64,000 nucleotides of DNA from Paenimyroides marinum (GTDB lineage Bacteria; Bacteroidota; Bacteroidia; Flavobacteriales; Flavobacteriaceae). The DNA lies in the NCBI RefSeq assembly GCF_900108395.1, contig NZ_FNXE01000011.1:1-64000 (forward strand). The letters run 5' to 3'. Below are positions 45,844 to 54,722 of the stretch, piece after piece. Below the pieces are notes generated by a model that did not search any database, was not told the DNA's origin, and saw nothing but the letters and a program-made list of their open reading frames with translations. Position 1 is the first letter of the stretch. Every line of letters begins with the position of its first letter. Made by a program: the position numbers and the translations under genes.

Positions 45844-47841
45844 ATGAAATTTAAGGTTGAATCTGAATTCAAGCCAATGGGAGACCAACCCACAGCTATA
45901 AGAAGTCTTTCACAAGGAATTAAAAATAACGAACGTTTCCAGACATTGCTTGGTGTTACAGGCTCTGGTAAAACGTTTACGGTTGCAAATGTTATTCAAG
46001 AAGTACAAAGACCTACTTTGGTTTTGGCACACAATAAAACATTGGCGGCCCAATTATATTCAGAATTCAAACAATTTTTCCCTCACAATGCGGTAGAATA
46101 TTTTGTGTCATATTACGATTATTACCAACCGGAAGCATATTTACCCGTAACCGGAACATACATAGAAAAAGATTTATCTATTAATGATGATTTAGAGAAG
46201 ATGCGGTTAAGTACTACTTCTTCCCTCCTTTCCGGTCGCAGAGATGTTTTAGTAGTGGCTTCTGTTTCTTGTTTGTACGGTATAGGAAATCCAACAGAAT
46301 TTCAAAAAAATGTAGTTCATGTTGAACAAGACCAACTTATATCCCGTACAAAATTTTTACAACAACTGGTTCAATCTTTATATTCCAGAACGGAAGGTGA
46401 ATTTTCTCATGGAACTTTCAGAATTAAAGGAGATACCGTGGAAATTTTCCCAAGTTATGCAGATGATCCCTTCCGGATTCATTTTTTTGGTGACGAAATT
46501 GAAGCCATAGAAACCTTTGATTTACAAACATCAAAAGTTATCGAAAAGTATTCGCAATTGAGCATCTATCCTGCAAATATGTTTGTTACATCGCCTGATG
46601 TTTTGCAAAAAGCCATTTGGGAAATCCAACAAGATATGGTAAAACAAGTCGATTATTTCAAATCTATTGGTAAACACTTAGAAGCAAAGCGTTTAGAAGA
46701 GCGTACTAATTTTGATTTGGAAATGATCCGCGAATTAGGATATTGTTCCGGCATCGAAAATTATTCTCGTTACTTAGACGGAAGAGAGCCCGGTTCTCGC
46801 CCATTCTGTTTGTTAGATTATTTTCCAAAAGATTATTTAATGATTATCGACGAAAGTCACGTTACCGTTTCACAAGTACACGCAATGTATGGCGGCGATC
46901 GTTCACGTAAAGAAAATCTGGTTGAATATGGTTTTAGATTACCTGCTGCCATGGACAATCGTCCGTTAAAGTTTGAAGAATTTGAGCTGATGCAAAATCA
47001 AGTGGTTTACGTTTCTGCTACTCCGGCTGATTATGAATTACAAAAATCTGAAGGTATTTATGTAGAACAAGTAATTCGTCCAACGGGACTTTTAGATCCG
47101 ATAATAGAAGTACGTCCGAGTCAAAATCAGATTGATGATTTAGTAGAAGAAATTCACCAAAGAGCAGAAATTGACGAGCGTGTTTTAGTAACCACTTTGA
47201 CTAAACGAATGGCTGAAGAATTAGCAAAACACTTTACTAAGATTGGTATTCGTTGCAGATACATTCATTCAGATATTGATACATTGGAACGAATCGAAAT
47301 TATGCAGGATTTACGTAAAGGTTTGTTTGATGTGTTGATAGGCGTGAATCTTTTGCGTGAAGGATTAGATTTACCCGAAGTTTCATTAGTAGCTATTTTA
47401 GATGCAGATAAAGAAGGTTTTCTGCGCAGTACCCGTTCGTTGACACAAACTGTTGGTCGTGCGGCAAGAAATCTTAATGGGAAAGCTATTATGTACGCCG
47501 ATAAAATTACCGTTAGCATGCAGCGAACTATTGATGAAACGGCTTACAGACGTGATAAACAAATGGCTTTTAACAAAGAACATGGTCTAAAACCTAAAGC
47601 TTTAAATAAAAAAATCGAAAAATCTTTGGCAGATCGGTTTAAATCTTATGAACAAAATGAGCCCGTATTAAAGACTGTTGCAGAAGAAACCGTAACTTAT
47701 AAATCAACAAAAGATATCGATAAAGCTATTAAAGAGAAACGGAAGGAAATGGAAAAAGCAGCTAAAAATTTAGATTTCTTACAAGCGGCAAAATTACGAG
47801 ATGATATAAAAGAATTAACAGATAAAAAGAATACTATATAA
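45844..47841 (+). CDS. uvrB: Excinuclease ABC subunit B
   Basis: A 665-residue component of nucleotide excision repair that verifies DNA damage and loads UvrC. Walker A GVTGSGKT (residues 37-44), the beta-hairpin region YYDYYQPEAYLPVTGTYIEKD, helicase motif II MIIDESHVTVSQ, and motifs V/VI in GVNLLREGLDLPEVSLVAILDAD and QTVGRAARN are intact. The C-terminal UVR domain (about 625-660, KRKEMEKAAKNLDFLQAAKLRDDI) for UvrC contact is complete. It stands alone with its own promoter. Confidence 0.97.
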   Translation: MKFKVESEFKPMGDQPTAIRSLSQGIKNNERFQTLLGVTGSGKTFTVANVIQEVQRPTLVLAHNKTLAAQLYSEFKQFFPHNAVEYFVSYYDYYQPEAYLPVTGTYIEKDLSINDDLEKMRLSTTSSLLSGRRDVLVVASVSCLYGIGNPTEFQKNVVHVEQDQLISRTKFLQQLVQSLYSRTEGEFSHGTFRIKGDTVEIFPSYADDPFRIHFFGDEIEAIETFDLQTSKVIEKYSQLSIYPANMFVTSPDVLQKAIWEIQQDMVKQVDYFKSIGKHLEAKRLEERTNFDLEMIRELGYCSGIENYSRYLDGREPGSRPFCLLDYFPKDYLMIIDESHVTVSQVHAMYGGDRSRKENLVEYGFRLPAAMDNRPLKFEEFELMQNQVVYVSATPADYELQKSEGIYVEQVIRPTGLLDPIIEVRPSQNQIDDLVEEIHQRAEIDERVLVTTLTKRMAEELAKHFTKIGIRCRYIHSDIDTLERIEIMQDLRKGLFDVLIGVNLLREGLDLPEVSLVAILDADKEGFLRSTRSLTQTVGRAARNLNGKAIMYADKITVSMQRTIDETAYRRDKQMAFNKEHGLKPKALNKKIEKSLADRFKSYEQNEPVLKTVAEETVTYKSTKDIDKAIKEKRKEMEKAAKNLDFLQAAKLRDDIKELTDKKNTI

Positions 47842-47877
47842 TTTTTTTTAATATTTTTAGCCTAAAATCAATTATAT

Positions 47878-48381
47878 ATGAAAAACTTAAAAAGAGGCTT
47901 ATATTTCATACCGCTTACCGTAACCTTAATGTTACAAAGTTGTTTTTATACGGCTGACGATAACTCTTCAAAGTATTACGCACCTTATGAACCTGTTTAT
48001 ATGAGCCGTCAGCAGTTAGAAAATTCCATAAAAATGTCAGACCCCAGAAGTATGACAAAAGCCGGAAAAATCTATGTTAAAGATCAGTATATTTTTATAA
48101 CCGATGAAAACAAAGGTTTCCACATTTATGACAATTCAAATCCCAATGCTCCACAATTAACAGGATTTTTAGAAGTTCCGGGGGCTACTGATATGGCAAT
48201 AAAAAACAACACCATTTACATTAATCAAGCAGTTGATTTAGTGGCTGTAACCGTTAATAACACTACCGTTAACGTGCACAAGCGCATACCCAATACGTTT
48301 CCTCAAAAATTAAGTCCTGATGGATCGGGGTATTATAATTCAGGAGAAAATGAAATAATTGTTGATTGGAAAAAGAATTAA
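47878..48381 (+). CDS. LVIVD-type repeat lipoprotein
   Basis: A 167-residue protein with a lipoprotein signal ending LMLQSC (Cys22). The mature part has propeller-blade-like strands: GKIYVKDQYIFITDENKGFHIYDNSNPNAPQLTGFLEVPG, in which 'FHIYDNSNPNAPQ' is the LVIVD-type signature (V-D-x-S-D-P-x-x-P). Only one or two repeats are present, too few for a closed propeller, so it may be a fragment or pair with the neighbour. It ends two bases before the next lipoprotein start. Function unknown; such proteins are surface-exposed in Bacteroidota. Confidence 0.7.
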   Translation: MKNLKRGLYFIPLTVTLMLQSCFYTADDNSSKYYAPYEPVYMSRQQLENSIKMSDPRSMTKAGKIYVKDQYIFITDENKGFHIYDNSNPNAPQLTGFLEVPGATDMAIKNNTIYINQAVDLVAVTVNNTTVNVHKRIPNTFPQKLSPDGSGYYNSGENEIIVDWKKN

Positions 48382-48383
48382 GT

Positions 48384-49136
48384 ATGAAAAAGTTATTAAA
48401 ATTCGGTTTTATTCTTGCGGCGAGTTTAACCTTAACCTTTTGTTCAAGTGATGGATCTGATTCAGCAAATCCGGGGTCATCTGAAAATGTCGGTAAAGGC
48501 GGATCTATGGCCGTTTTTGCCATTAAGGGAAATTATTTATACACTGTAGATAATCAAGACTTACACGTTTTTCAGATATCTGATACAAACAATCCTGTAA
48601 AAGTTAATAAAGTAACTATTGGCAATGATATAGAAACCATTTATTCTTTAGGCGATTTAATGTTTATGGGGTCAAGAAACGGCATGTTTATTTATGATGT
48701 TTCTAATCCTGAAACACCAAAATATTTGTCGGCAGCTCAACATTTTACAGCTTGTGATCCGGTGGTAGCAAACGAAGGATACGCTTATGTAACCTTACAT
48801 TCAAATACTGGTTGCGGTAATAATTTAAATACCTTAATGGTTTATGATATTGCAGATGTTACCAATCCTGCACTAATTCATCAAAGAAATTTGACGTATC
48901 CAAGAGGTTTGGCATTATATGAAAATTATCTGATTATTTGTGATGATGAATTAAAGATTTTTGATACGACCAATCCGGCAGAACCGGTTTTAGTAAAATC
49001 AGTAAATTATAAATTTAAGGATATTGTAGTTTATAACGATATAATGTATGCCTTTGGAGAACAAAAAGTCACACAATTTAAATGGAACAGCGGTGATTTT
49101 CTATCACTAACCGCAATTAGCGATATTACTTATTAA
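48384..49136 (+). CDS. LVIVD-repeat beta-propeller lipoprotein
   Basis: A 250-residue protein from ATG 48384, lipidated at Cys20 (LTLTFC). An earlier in-frame ATG (48366) lies inside the preceding gene and would spoil the signal peptide. Repeats of the LVIVD type recur: LHVFQISDTNNPVKVNKV, MFIYDVSNPETPKYL, LMVYDIADVTNPALIHQ, LKIFDTTNPAEPVLVKSV. Four to five blades are visible. It directly follows a shorter lipoprotein of the same type, and both have the same kind of repeat, so they could be a split or duplicated pair. Confidence 0.8.
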   Translation: MKKLLKFGFILAASLTLTFCSSDGSDSANPGSSENVGKGGSMAVFAIKGNYLYTVDNQDLHVFQISDTNNPVKVNKVTIGNDIETIYSLGDLMFMGSRNGMFIYDVSNPETPKYLSAAQHFTACDPVVANEGYAYVTLHSNTGCGNNLNTLMVYDIADVTNPALIHQRNLTYPRGLALYENYLIICDDELKIFDTTNPAEPVLVKSVNYKFKDIVVYNDIMYAFGEQKVTQFKWNSGDFLSLTAISDITY

Positions 49137-49159
49137 GCTTTCTTTATGAAAGCTTTTTT
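49134..49159 (+). terminator. Intrinsic terminator after the LVIVD pair
   Basis: 8-bp stem AAGCTTTC (49135-49142) / GAAAGCTT (49148-49155) and T6; overlaps the stop codon. Confidence 0.8.
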
Positions 49160-49163
49160 CTTG

Positions 49164-49171
49164 TATCTTTG
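49164..49171 (+). promoter_or_regulatory. -7 promoter element TATCTTTG for the DUF1456 gene
   Basis: TAnnTTTG match, immediately after the preceding terminator and 14 bases before the ATG at 49186. Confidence 0.6.
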
Positions 49172-49185
49172 TTAAAAATAGAACC

Positions 49186-49623
49186 ATGACAAATAATGAT
49201 ATTTTAAAGAAATTACGTGTTGCGTTGCAATTACGTGATGATCAGATTGTAGAAATTTTAAATTTGGTTGATTTCAGAATTTCAAAAGGAGAAATAGGTA
49301 ATTTCTTCAGGAATGAAGATCATCCCAAATATGTAGAATGTCAGAATCAGATTTTACGAAATTTTTTAAATGGTTTGGTAATTTACTTGCGGGGAACAAA
49401 GGAAAATCCTAAAAACCCTAAAGAAGTTCTGGCTGCCGTGGCCGCATCAAAAAAGCCGTTAACAGACAAACCCTTGGTTAATAACAAGATAAAAACCGAT
49501 AAAAAATATTCAAAACCTACAGTAAAGCCAGTCCCCAAAACTAAAACTACTACTCCCCTAACTCAAAAAGATATTATGGGAAATGTAAAGTTTAACAATG
49601 GAAAGACTAAAGAAAATAATTAG
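49186..49623 (+). CDS. DUF1456 family protein (YehS-like)
   Basis: A 145-residue protein. TNNDILKKLRVALQLRDDQIVEILNL is the DUF1456 signature; the domain spans about 1-70, with the recurring ISKGEIGNFFRNEDHPKY. A lysine/threonine-rich tail (about 100-145) follows, probably disordered and suited to nucleic-acid contact. E. coli YehS is of unknown function. The gene has its own promoter. Confidence 0.88.
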   Translation: MTNNDILKKLRVALQLRDDQIVEILNLVDFRISKGEIGNFFRNEDHPKYVECQNQILRNFLNGLVIYLRGTKENPKNPKEVLAAVAASKKPLTDKPLVNNKIKTDKKYSKPTVKPVPKTKTTTPLTQKDIMGNVKFNNGKTKENN

Positions 49624-49687
49624 GTTGTTAATTTAATACTGAAATTTAAATACATCTTTTTTTAAGTTAAACACAAATCTAATCATT

Positions 49688-51232
49688 ATGCGAAAATTAT
49701 TACTTTTTATAATAGTTTCAATTTTTTTTATTACATCCAAAGGGCATGGGCAACCTTTATATAATCAAGATTGGGGAACATTAATTCCGATATATAACAG
49801 AACTGTAAAACCATTTTCTTCTCTCAAGACCATAGTGAGAACCTATTTATTTGTAGCAGAAGTTCATCCTAAAACAGGCTGTCTTTATTTGGTAAACGCC
49901 AATGGAGATGAAATTTTTGAATATTGTCCGGATCAACCCATACCAAAATTAATTTATAAAATCCCAAATAATGGAGAAGGGTTTTCTAATATTGAGAGTA
50001 TGAAATTTGATTCTGACAATCATTTAGTTCTTTCTGGCAGAACAGCAAATTCAAAACTTGCTACATCTGGAGCTTATAGTGAAAGTGTAATTTTTGGAGA
50101 ATCATCAAGACCTACTTTTATTTCAAAGATAGATTTAGAAGGGAATCTTATATGGAGTACTTATTTTCACGATTTAGTAGCTAATGCCTCTCATTTAACA
50201 ATTGATGCTGATAATAATATTTATATTTTAAATAAAAGAAATAAAAATACCGTGGCTTCTTCTTCTTCTTTTCAAGAAACAGGTGATTTAAATACCTCGG
50301 TAGATTATCAAGATGTAATAAGTAAATTAGATTTAAACGGCAAGCATATTTGGAGTACATTTTATACAAAAGATAACTCTAAAATAAGAAGTATCGTTGC
50401 AGGTACTGATGGATTATATATTTACGGAGAACATTTAGGAGCCAACCCTATAAGTAACTATTTTGGAACATCAAATAGTTTTCAAGAATTTATTTCAGAT
50501 GGAAAATCTTCGTTAAAAACTCTTTCTAAAGTATTTCTCTCTAAATTTAGCTTTGAAGGGAAAAGAATTTGGAGTACTTATTTTGGGTTACAAGACACAA
50601 ATGTAACATATGGTAATACTTTAAGAAATAATCATAGTTTAACAGTGATTAACGATGAAGCTTATATATTAACCTCTCATAAAAAATCTTCCCTCAAAAA
50701 TAAAAATATTACAACGGAAGGAGCCTACCTAAGTGAGCCCTTCGGATCCGAGAGTCCCAAAACTATTTCCAAATTTTCTTCAAAAGGTGAAAGAATATGG
50801 ACTAGTTACATTAATGCCGGAGAATATGTGTTTAGTGATGGAAAAAATCTTTTCATTTCTTCATCTCCTGCCAATGGGAATAGTGAAAAGAATCTTCCTA
50901 TTACTAAAAATGCTCATCAACCTAAACACGGTGGAGGAAGATCAGATGTTTATATTTCTATTTTATCTTCAAATGGTACGACATTAGAATATGCTTCGTT
51001 CTACGGTTATGAAGGTCAAGATTCTGGTGTTACTTTACCAACCCAAAACGGATTTTATATTATAGGCTCCTCAAATCTAAATCAAAAAAAGAAAGCTCCT
51101 TTCGTAACGTCTAATACCTCTGAAAATGAATACTTTAAAGTTGGTGAAGATAATTACTCAGGTGATTTTTTATCCTATTTTGCACAAAAAAAATTAAAAG
51201 ACAAAAAAAATAAAAAGAAAAGAAGAAGATAA
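49688..51232 (+). CDS. Secreted SBBP-type beta-propeller protein with basic tail
   Basis: A 514-residue exported protein: signal peptide 1-22 (ending GHGQ). A repeat of the form S-K-x-D-x-x-G-x-x-I-W-S-T-Y-F occurs at about 146-160, 212-226, 285-299 and 361-375, with a weaker copy at 421-440, spaced about 65-75 residues; a G-A-Y motif (TSGAYSES, TEGAYLSE) follows in between. This is the SBBP (seven-bladed propeller) pattern. The C-terminus is strongly basic (KKLKDKKNKKKRRR) instead of a type IX secretion domain, which is unusual. Function unknown. Confidence 0.8.
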   Translation: MRKLLLFIIVSIFFITSKGHGQPLYNQDWGTLIPIYNRTVKPFSSLKTIVRTYLFVAEVHPKTGCLYLVNANGDEIFEYCPDQPIPKLIYKIPNNGEGFSNIESMKFDSDNHLVLSGRTANSKLATSGAYSESVIFGESSRPTFISKIDLEGNLIWSTYFHDLVANASHLTIDADNNIYILNKRNKNTVASSSSFQETGDLNTSVDYQDVISKLDLNGKHIWSTFYTKDNSKIRSIVAGTDGLYIYGEHLGANPISNYFGTSNSFQEFISDGKSSLKTLSKVFLSKFSFEGKRIWSTYFGLQDTNVTYGNTLRNNHSLTVINDEAYILTSHKKSSLKNKNITTEGAYLSEPFGSESPKTISKFSSKGERIWTSYINAGEYVFSDGKNLFISSSPANGNSEKNLPITKNAHQPKHGGGRSDVYISILSSNGTTLEYASFYGYEGQDSGVTLPTQNGFYIIGSSNLNQKKKAPFVTSNTSENEYFKVGEDNYSGDFLSYFAQKKLKDKKNKKKRRR

Positions 51233-51283
51233 CACCACTTATTTAGTAATTTGATTAGCTACGATTAATAATGAAAAAGAAAT

Positions 51284-51308
51284 AAAAACGATCAATAAGA
51301 TCGTTTTT
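51284..51308. terminator. Bidirectional terminator
   Basis: 10-bp stem AAAAACGATC (51284-51293) / GATCGTTTTT (51299-51308), between the SBBP gene and convergent glutaminase gene. Confidence 0.85.
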
Positions 51309-51311
51309 GTT

Positions 51312-51878
51312 TTAATTTTTAATCCAATTTTTAATGATCTGTTTTCCATTTGGTGTTAAAACCGATTCGGGATGAAACTGAACTCCTCTGATATCATACT
51401 CTTTATGGCGTATTGCCATAATATTTCCGAAATCATCTGTAGCGGTGACAATAATATTTTCTGAAAGATTTTCTTTATTAATACACCATGAATGATAATG
51501 TCCGATAGAATTATTATTTGACAAATTATACCATAAATAGTCGTTTTCAAGAAAGTGTAATTGAGAAGAGATTCCGTGTAATGGCTTTTCTAAATTAATC
51601 AGTTCACAACCAAAATACTCTGCAATTGCCTGATGACCCAAACACACACCCAAAATACTTTTTTTGTTTTTATAGCAATCAATTACATCTAATAACAATC
51701 CGGCTTCTTTGGGCAACCCCGGTCCTGGTGACAGCACAATTTTATCAAATTTCTCTAATTCTTCCAGGTAAAATTTATCGTTCATAAAAACAGACACTTC
51801 TACTCCATCAAAACTTTCTAAATAGTGAACAATATTGTGTACAAACGAATCGTAATTATTAATAACAGCAATTTTCAT
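51312..51878 (-). CDS. Anthranilate/aminodeoxychorismate synthase glutamine amidotransferase (TrpG/PabA)
   Basis: A 188-residue class I glutaminase that supplies ammonia to chorismate-using synthases for tryptophan or folate. LSPGPGLPKEAG is the oxyanion loop, the nucleophile is Cys79 in ILGVCLGHQAIAEYFG, and VQFHPESVLTPNG supplies the His-Glu pair. No trp or pab synthase gene is next to it, so which pathway it serves (or both) cannot be decided. A TATTTTTG box sits five bases upstream, implying a leaderless transcript. Confidence 0.92.
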   Translation of the reverse strand: MKIAVINNYDSFVHNIVHYLESFDGVEVSVFMNDKFYLEELEKFDKIVLSPGPGLPKEAGLLLDVIDCYKNKKSILGVCLGHQAIAEYFGCELINLEKPLHGISSQLHFLENDYLWYNLSNNNSIGHYHSWCINKENLSENIIVTATDDFGNIMAIRHKEYDIRGVQFHPESVLTPNGKQIIKNWIKN

Positions 51879-51882
51879 TCAG

Positions 51883-51890
51883 CAAAAATA
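51883..51890 (-). promoter_or_regulatory. -7 promoter element TATTTTTG for the glutaminase gene
   Basis: Minus-strand TAnnTTTG in the 14-base gap behind the phosphatase gene, five bases before ATG 51878. Transcription would begin at or within the start codon. Confidence 0.5.
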
Positions 51891-51892
51891 CA

Positions 51893-53311
51893 CTAAAATT
51901 TATTTTCTACTTCGGCTGCTTCTAACAACAAATAGTGCATATCGGTATTTTTCATAAACGGTTTATGTAAATGATTTCCGGGACCAAACATAGCAACTTC
52001 AACATAATCAGCAGAGTGATCCATTGAAATCCATCCAACAGAATTGTGTTTTTTCTGGATTTCTGCAAATGCTTTAAACGGCAAATGTTTGTAATTATAC
52101 AATCCGTCATCACCTTTTTTCAATCCGTTGTAATAAGACGCAATAGTTTTGGCATCCTCATCGTCCAATTCCACATTAATTGTGCTTTTGATGAACTCTT
52201 TAATTTGGCTTTCTGATTGATTGTTTTTAATATTGTTCAGAATATATTCGTTGGTATGATTGTATTTTGACAGACTATCAAAATGATCGTTCGCAAATTT
52301 CCCATAGATTAATCCCGGATTGGCATTTCCGTGATCTGTGGTAATTACAACCAATGTATTTCCGTCTTGTTCTGCAAACTTCATAGCCACTGCAATAGCA
52401 TCATCAAACTGCAATTGTTCGTGGATTAAGGCAGAAATATCGTTAGCGTGCGCCGCCCAATCAACCTTACCAGATTCTACCTGTAAAACGAAACCTTCTT
52501 TATGATCTTTCATTTGATTGATGGCGATTTCTGTCATTTCAGCCAACGTAGGAATAGTATTAGTCAATTCCGTTGATTGTTTTCTGTCGATTTGATACGG
52601 AAGCGCATCAAAATCAAAAACACCTAATAGTTTTTTAGATTTATCAGTATTTTTTAAATCTGATTTGCTTTTTGCTACCACATAATTTTGCTTTTCAAAA
52701 GCAACATACATATCCTTTTTATCTTTGCGGTGTTCTGCGGCAAAATACTGTTGTCCACCGCCCATCAATACATCGTAGCCAATTCTTAAATATTCTTCAG
52801 AAATGACCGATTGATCATTTCGGCTTTTTAATGAAACGGTAAATCCTGCCGGAGTAGCGTGAGTAACCGGAACTGTGGTAACACAACCCGCTTTTTTACC
52901 TTTTAATTTAAATTTTTGCCAGATAGGCAAATGTTCTTCTCCGGACGGACTAACATTTAATGATCCGTTATTTATGCGAAAACCACCTCCCCAAGACGAG
53001 CTTGCGGCTGCAGAATCGGTAACGATTGATGAAGCTGAAGCCATATCCATTAAACCGCGAGAAACTTTATTGTCAAGATATAATTGTAGCCAGTTACTGC
53101 TTTTTCCTAAAATACGGTTTGAATAAATATTGGCAAGGTTTAATGTGCCTGTGCTCATTCCATCGCTCACCATAAAAATGATGTTCTTGGCTTTTTTATT
53201 AGTTGCATTTATCGTTGTTTCATTAGCTGAAGCAAAACTTTCAATAGGATTTAAAATAGTAGAACCTAATGCTGCTAAACTTCCTAATTTAAAAAAACTT
53301 CTTCTTTTCAT
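51893..53311 (-). CDS. Alkaline phosphatase, PhoA type, Tat-exported
   Basis: A 472-residue periplasmic enzyme releasing phosphate from monoesters. The N-terminus KRRSFFKLGSLAALGS is a twin-arginine signal, so it is likely exported folded. The metal ligand Asp50 is in FMVSDGMSTGT, the phosphorylated serine is Ser100 in IVTDSAAASSS, and the late zinc ligands are in VVITTDHGNANP and ISMDHSADYVEVAMFGPG. Length is normal. With pstSCAB it makes up the phosphate-scavenging content of the window, though no PhoB-like repeat was seen before it. It lies downstream of lysA, separated by a terminator, with its own promoter. Confidence 0.92.
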   Translation of the reverse strand: MKRRSFFKLGSLAALGSTILNPIESFASANETTINATNKKAKNIIFMVSDGMSTGTLNLANIYSNRILGKSSNWLQLYLDNKVSRGLMDMASASSIVTDSAAASSSWGGGFRINNGSLNVSPSGEEHLPIWQKFKLKGKKAGCVTTVPVTHATPAGFTVSLKSRNDQSVISEEYLRIGYDVLMGGGQQYFAAEHRKDKKDMYVAFEKQNYVVAKSKSDLKNTDKSKKLLGVFDFDALPYQIDRKQSTELTNTIPTLAEMTEIAINQMKDHKEGFVLQVESGKVDWAAHANDISALIHEQLQFDDAIAVAMKFAEQDGNTLVVITTDHGNANPGLIYGKFANDHFDSLSKYNHTNEYILNNIKNNQSESQIKEFIKSTINVELDDEDAKTIASYYNGLKKGDDGLYNYKHLPFKAFAEIQKKHNSVGWISMDHSADYVEVAMFGPGNHLHKPFMKNTDMHYLLLEAAEVENKF

Positions 53312-53330
53312 CTTTTAGATAATTTTATAC

Positions 53331-53338
53331 AAAAATAG
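53331..53338 (-). promoter_or_regulatory. -7 promoter element TATTTTTG for the alkaline phosphatase
   Basis: Minus-strand TAnnTTTG 19 bases before ATG 53311. It overlaps the lysA terminator stem. Confidence 0.5.
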
Positions 53339-53366
53339 GCAAACTCTGATTGGTTTGCCTATTTTA
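53333..53366 (-). terminator. Intrinsic terminator after lysA
   Basis: 13-bp stem AAAATAGGCAAAC (53333-53345) / GTTTGCCTATTTT (53354-53366), 28 bases after the lysA stop; U-rich tail on the minus transcript. Confidence 0.8.
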
Positions 53367-53394
53367 AATATATTAAATATTTGTTACTTAAAGA

Positions 53395-54603
53395 TTAATC
53401 TAAATCAACCATTACCTGATTATGCAACAAATCTTTTATCGTTTCGTGTTTTCTGATTAAATGTATCTTATCGTTATACACCAATACTTCTGCCGGTTTA
53501 AAACGTGAATTATAATTTGATGTCATTGAAAAACAGTAGGCTCCGGCATTATGAAAACATAAAATATCACCCTCGCTAATTTCAGCAATTTTTCGGTTAC
53601 TTGCAAAAGTGTCGGTTTCACAAATATATCCTACAACCGAATAAAAGCGTTCTTTGCCCCCATAGTTTGAAATATTTGTTATGTGATGGTACGAATTGTA
53701 AAACATTGGACGGATTAAATGATTAAAACCAGAATCTATCCCCGCGAAAACGGTTGATGTGGTTTGTTTTACCACATTTACTTTTGCAAGAAAAAAACCC
53801 GCTTGCGAAACCAAAAATTTTCCCGGTTCAAAAACCAATGTCAGGTTTTTACCATATTCTTTGCAAAATTGGTTGAAACGAACGGTTAATTTTTCACCTA
53901 ATTCTTCAACATCCGTCTCTAAATCACCTTCTTTATATGGAACTTTAAAACCACTTCCAAAATCAATAAACTCTAAATTTTTAAATTGTTTAGCGGTTTC
54001 AAACAAAATTTCAGAAGCATATAAAAATACTTCGATATCTAAAATATCAGAACCTGTATGCATGTGGATTCCGTTAACCTTCATTTTGGTGTTTTCGATA
54101 ATTCTTAAAATGTGCGGTGCTTGATGAACCGAAATTCCGAATTTACTATCGATGTGTCCCACAGAAATATTACTGTTCCCACCTGCCATAACATGCGGAT
54201 TGATGCGAATACATACCGGAATATTGGGATGTTTTGTTCCAAACTGTTCTAAAATTGAAAGGTTGTCAATATTGATGTGAACACCTAATTTTACAGCTTC
54301 TTCAATTTCTTCCAACGAAACACCATTAGGTGTAAACATAATATCTTCCGGTGCAAAACCAGCTTCTAAACCCAATAAAACTTCCTGTATAGATACAGTA
54401 TCCAAACCACTGCCCTTCTTCTTCAACAACTTTAAAACGGAAATGTTTGTCAAGGCTTTCGCCGCATAATTGATCTTTAATTTTTTAACACCCTTAAATG
54501 CGTCTTGTAAACGTTGAAATTGTGATTCAATTTTGTTGCCATCGTACACGTACACCGGACAACCATGCTGTTGTGCAATGTTTAATAATAAATTTGTATC
54601 CAT
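53395..54603 (-). CDS. lysA: Diaminopimelate decarboxylase
   Basis: A 402-residue PLP enzyme (fold type III) that makes lysine from meso-diaminopimelate. The PLP lysine is Lys49 in INYAAKALTN, and GSGLDTVSIQEVLLGLEAGF, HMHTGSDILD, IDFGSGFKVPY and the C-terminal catalytic VVGYICETDTFASN (Cys from the second subunit) are visible. FEPGKFLVSQAGFFLAKV is normal for LysA. It has its own TAAATTTG promoter and terminator, so it is monocistronic. Confidence 0.94.
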   Translation of the reverse strand: MDTNLLLNIAQQHGCPVYVYDGNKIESQFQRLQDAFKGVKKLKINYAAKALTNISVLKLLKKKGSGLDTVSIQEVLLGLEAGFAPEDIMFTPNGVSLEEIEEAVKLGVHINIDNLSILEQFGTKHPNIPVCIRINPHVMAGGNSNISVGHIDSKFGISVHQAPHILRIIENTKMKVNGIHMHTGSDILDIEVFLYASEILFETAKQFKNLEFIDFGSGFKVPYKEGDLETDVEELGEKLTVRFNQFCKEYGKNLTLVFEPGKFLVSQAGFFLAKVNVVKQTTSTVFAGIDSGFNHLIRPMFYNSYHHITNISNYGGKERFYSVVGYICETDTFASNRKIAEISEGDILCFHNAGAYCFSMTSNYNSRFKPAEVLVYNDKIHLIRKHETIKDLLHNQVMVDLD

Positions 54604-54630
54604 TTTTGTTTAAAATTGTTGTTGAAGGTG

Positions 54631-54638
54631 CAAATTTA
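54631..54638 (-). promoter_or_regulatory. -7 promoter element TAAATTTG for lysA
   Basis: Minus-strand TAnnTTTG 27 bases before ATG 54603. Confidence 0.55.
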
Positions 54639-54722
54639 AAATTATTAGCGTAAAATTGGAGTTTTTTGAATCCTTTCTTTAAAAAAATTCAGGAAACTGT
54701 TTTTAAATTAACAGATGTGTAA

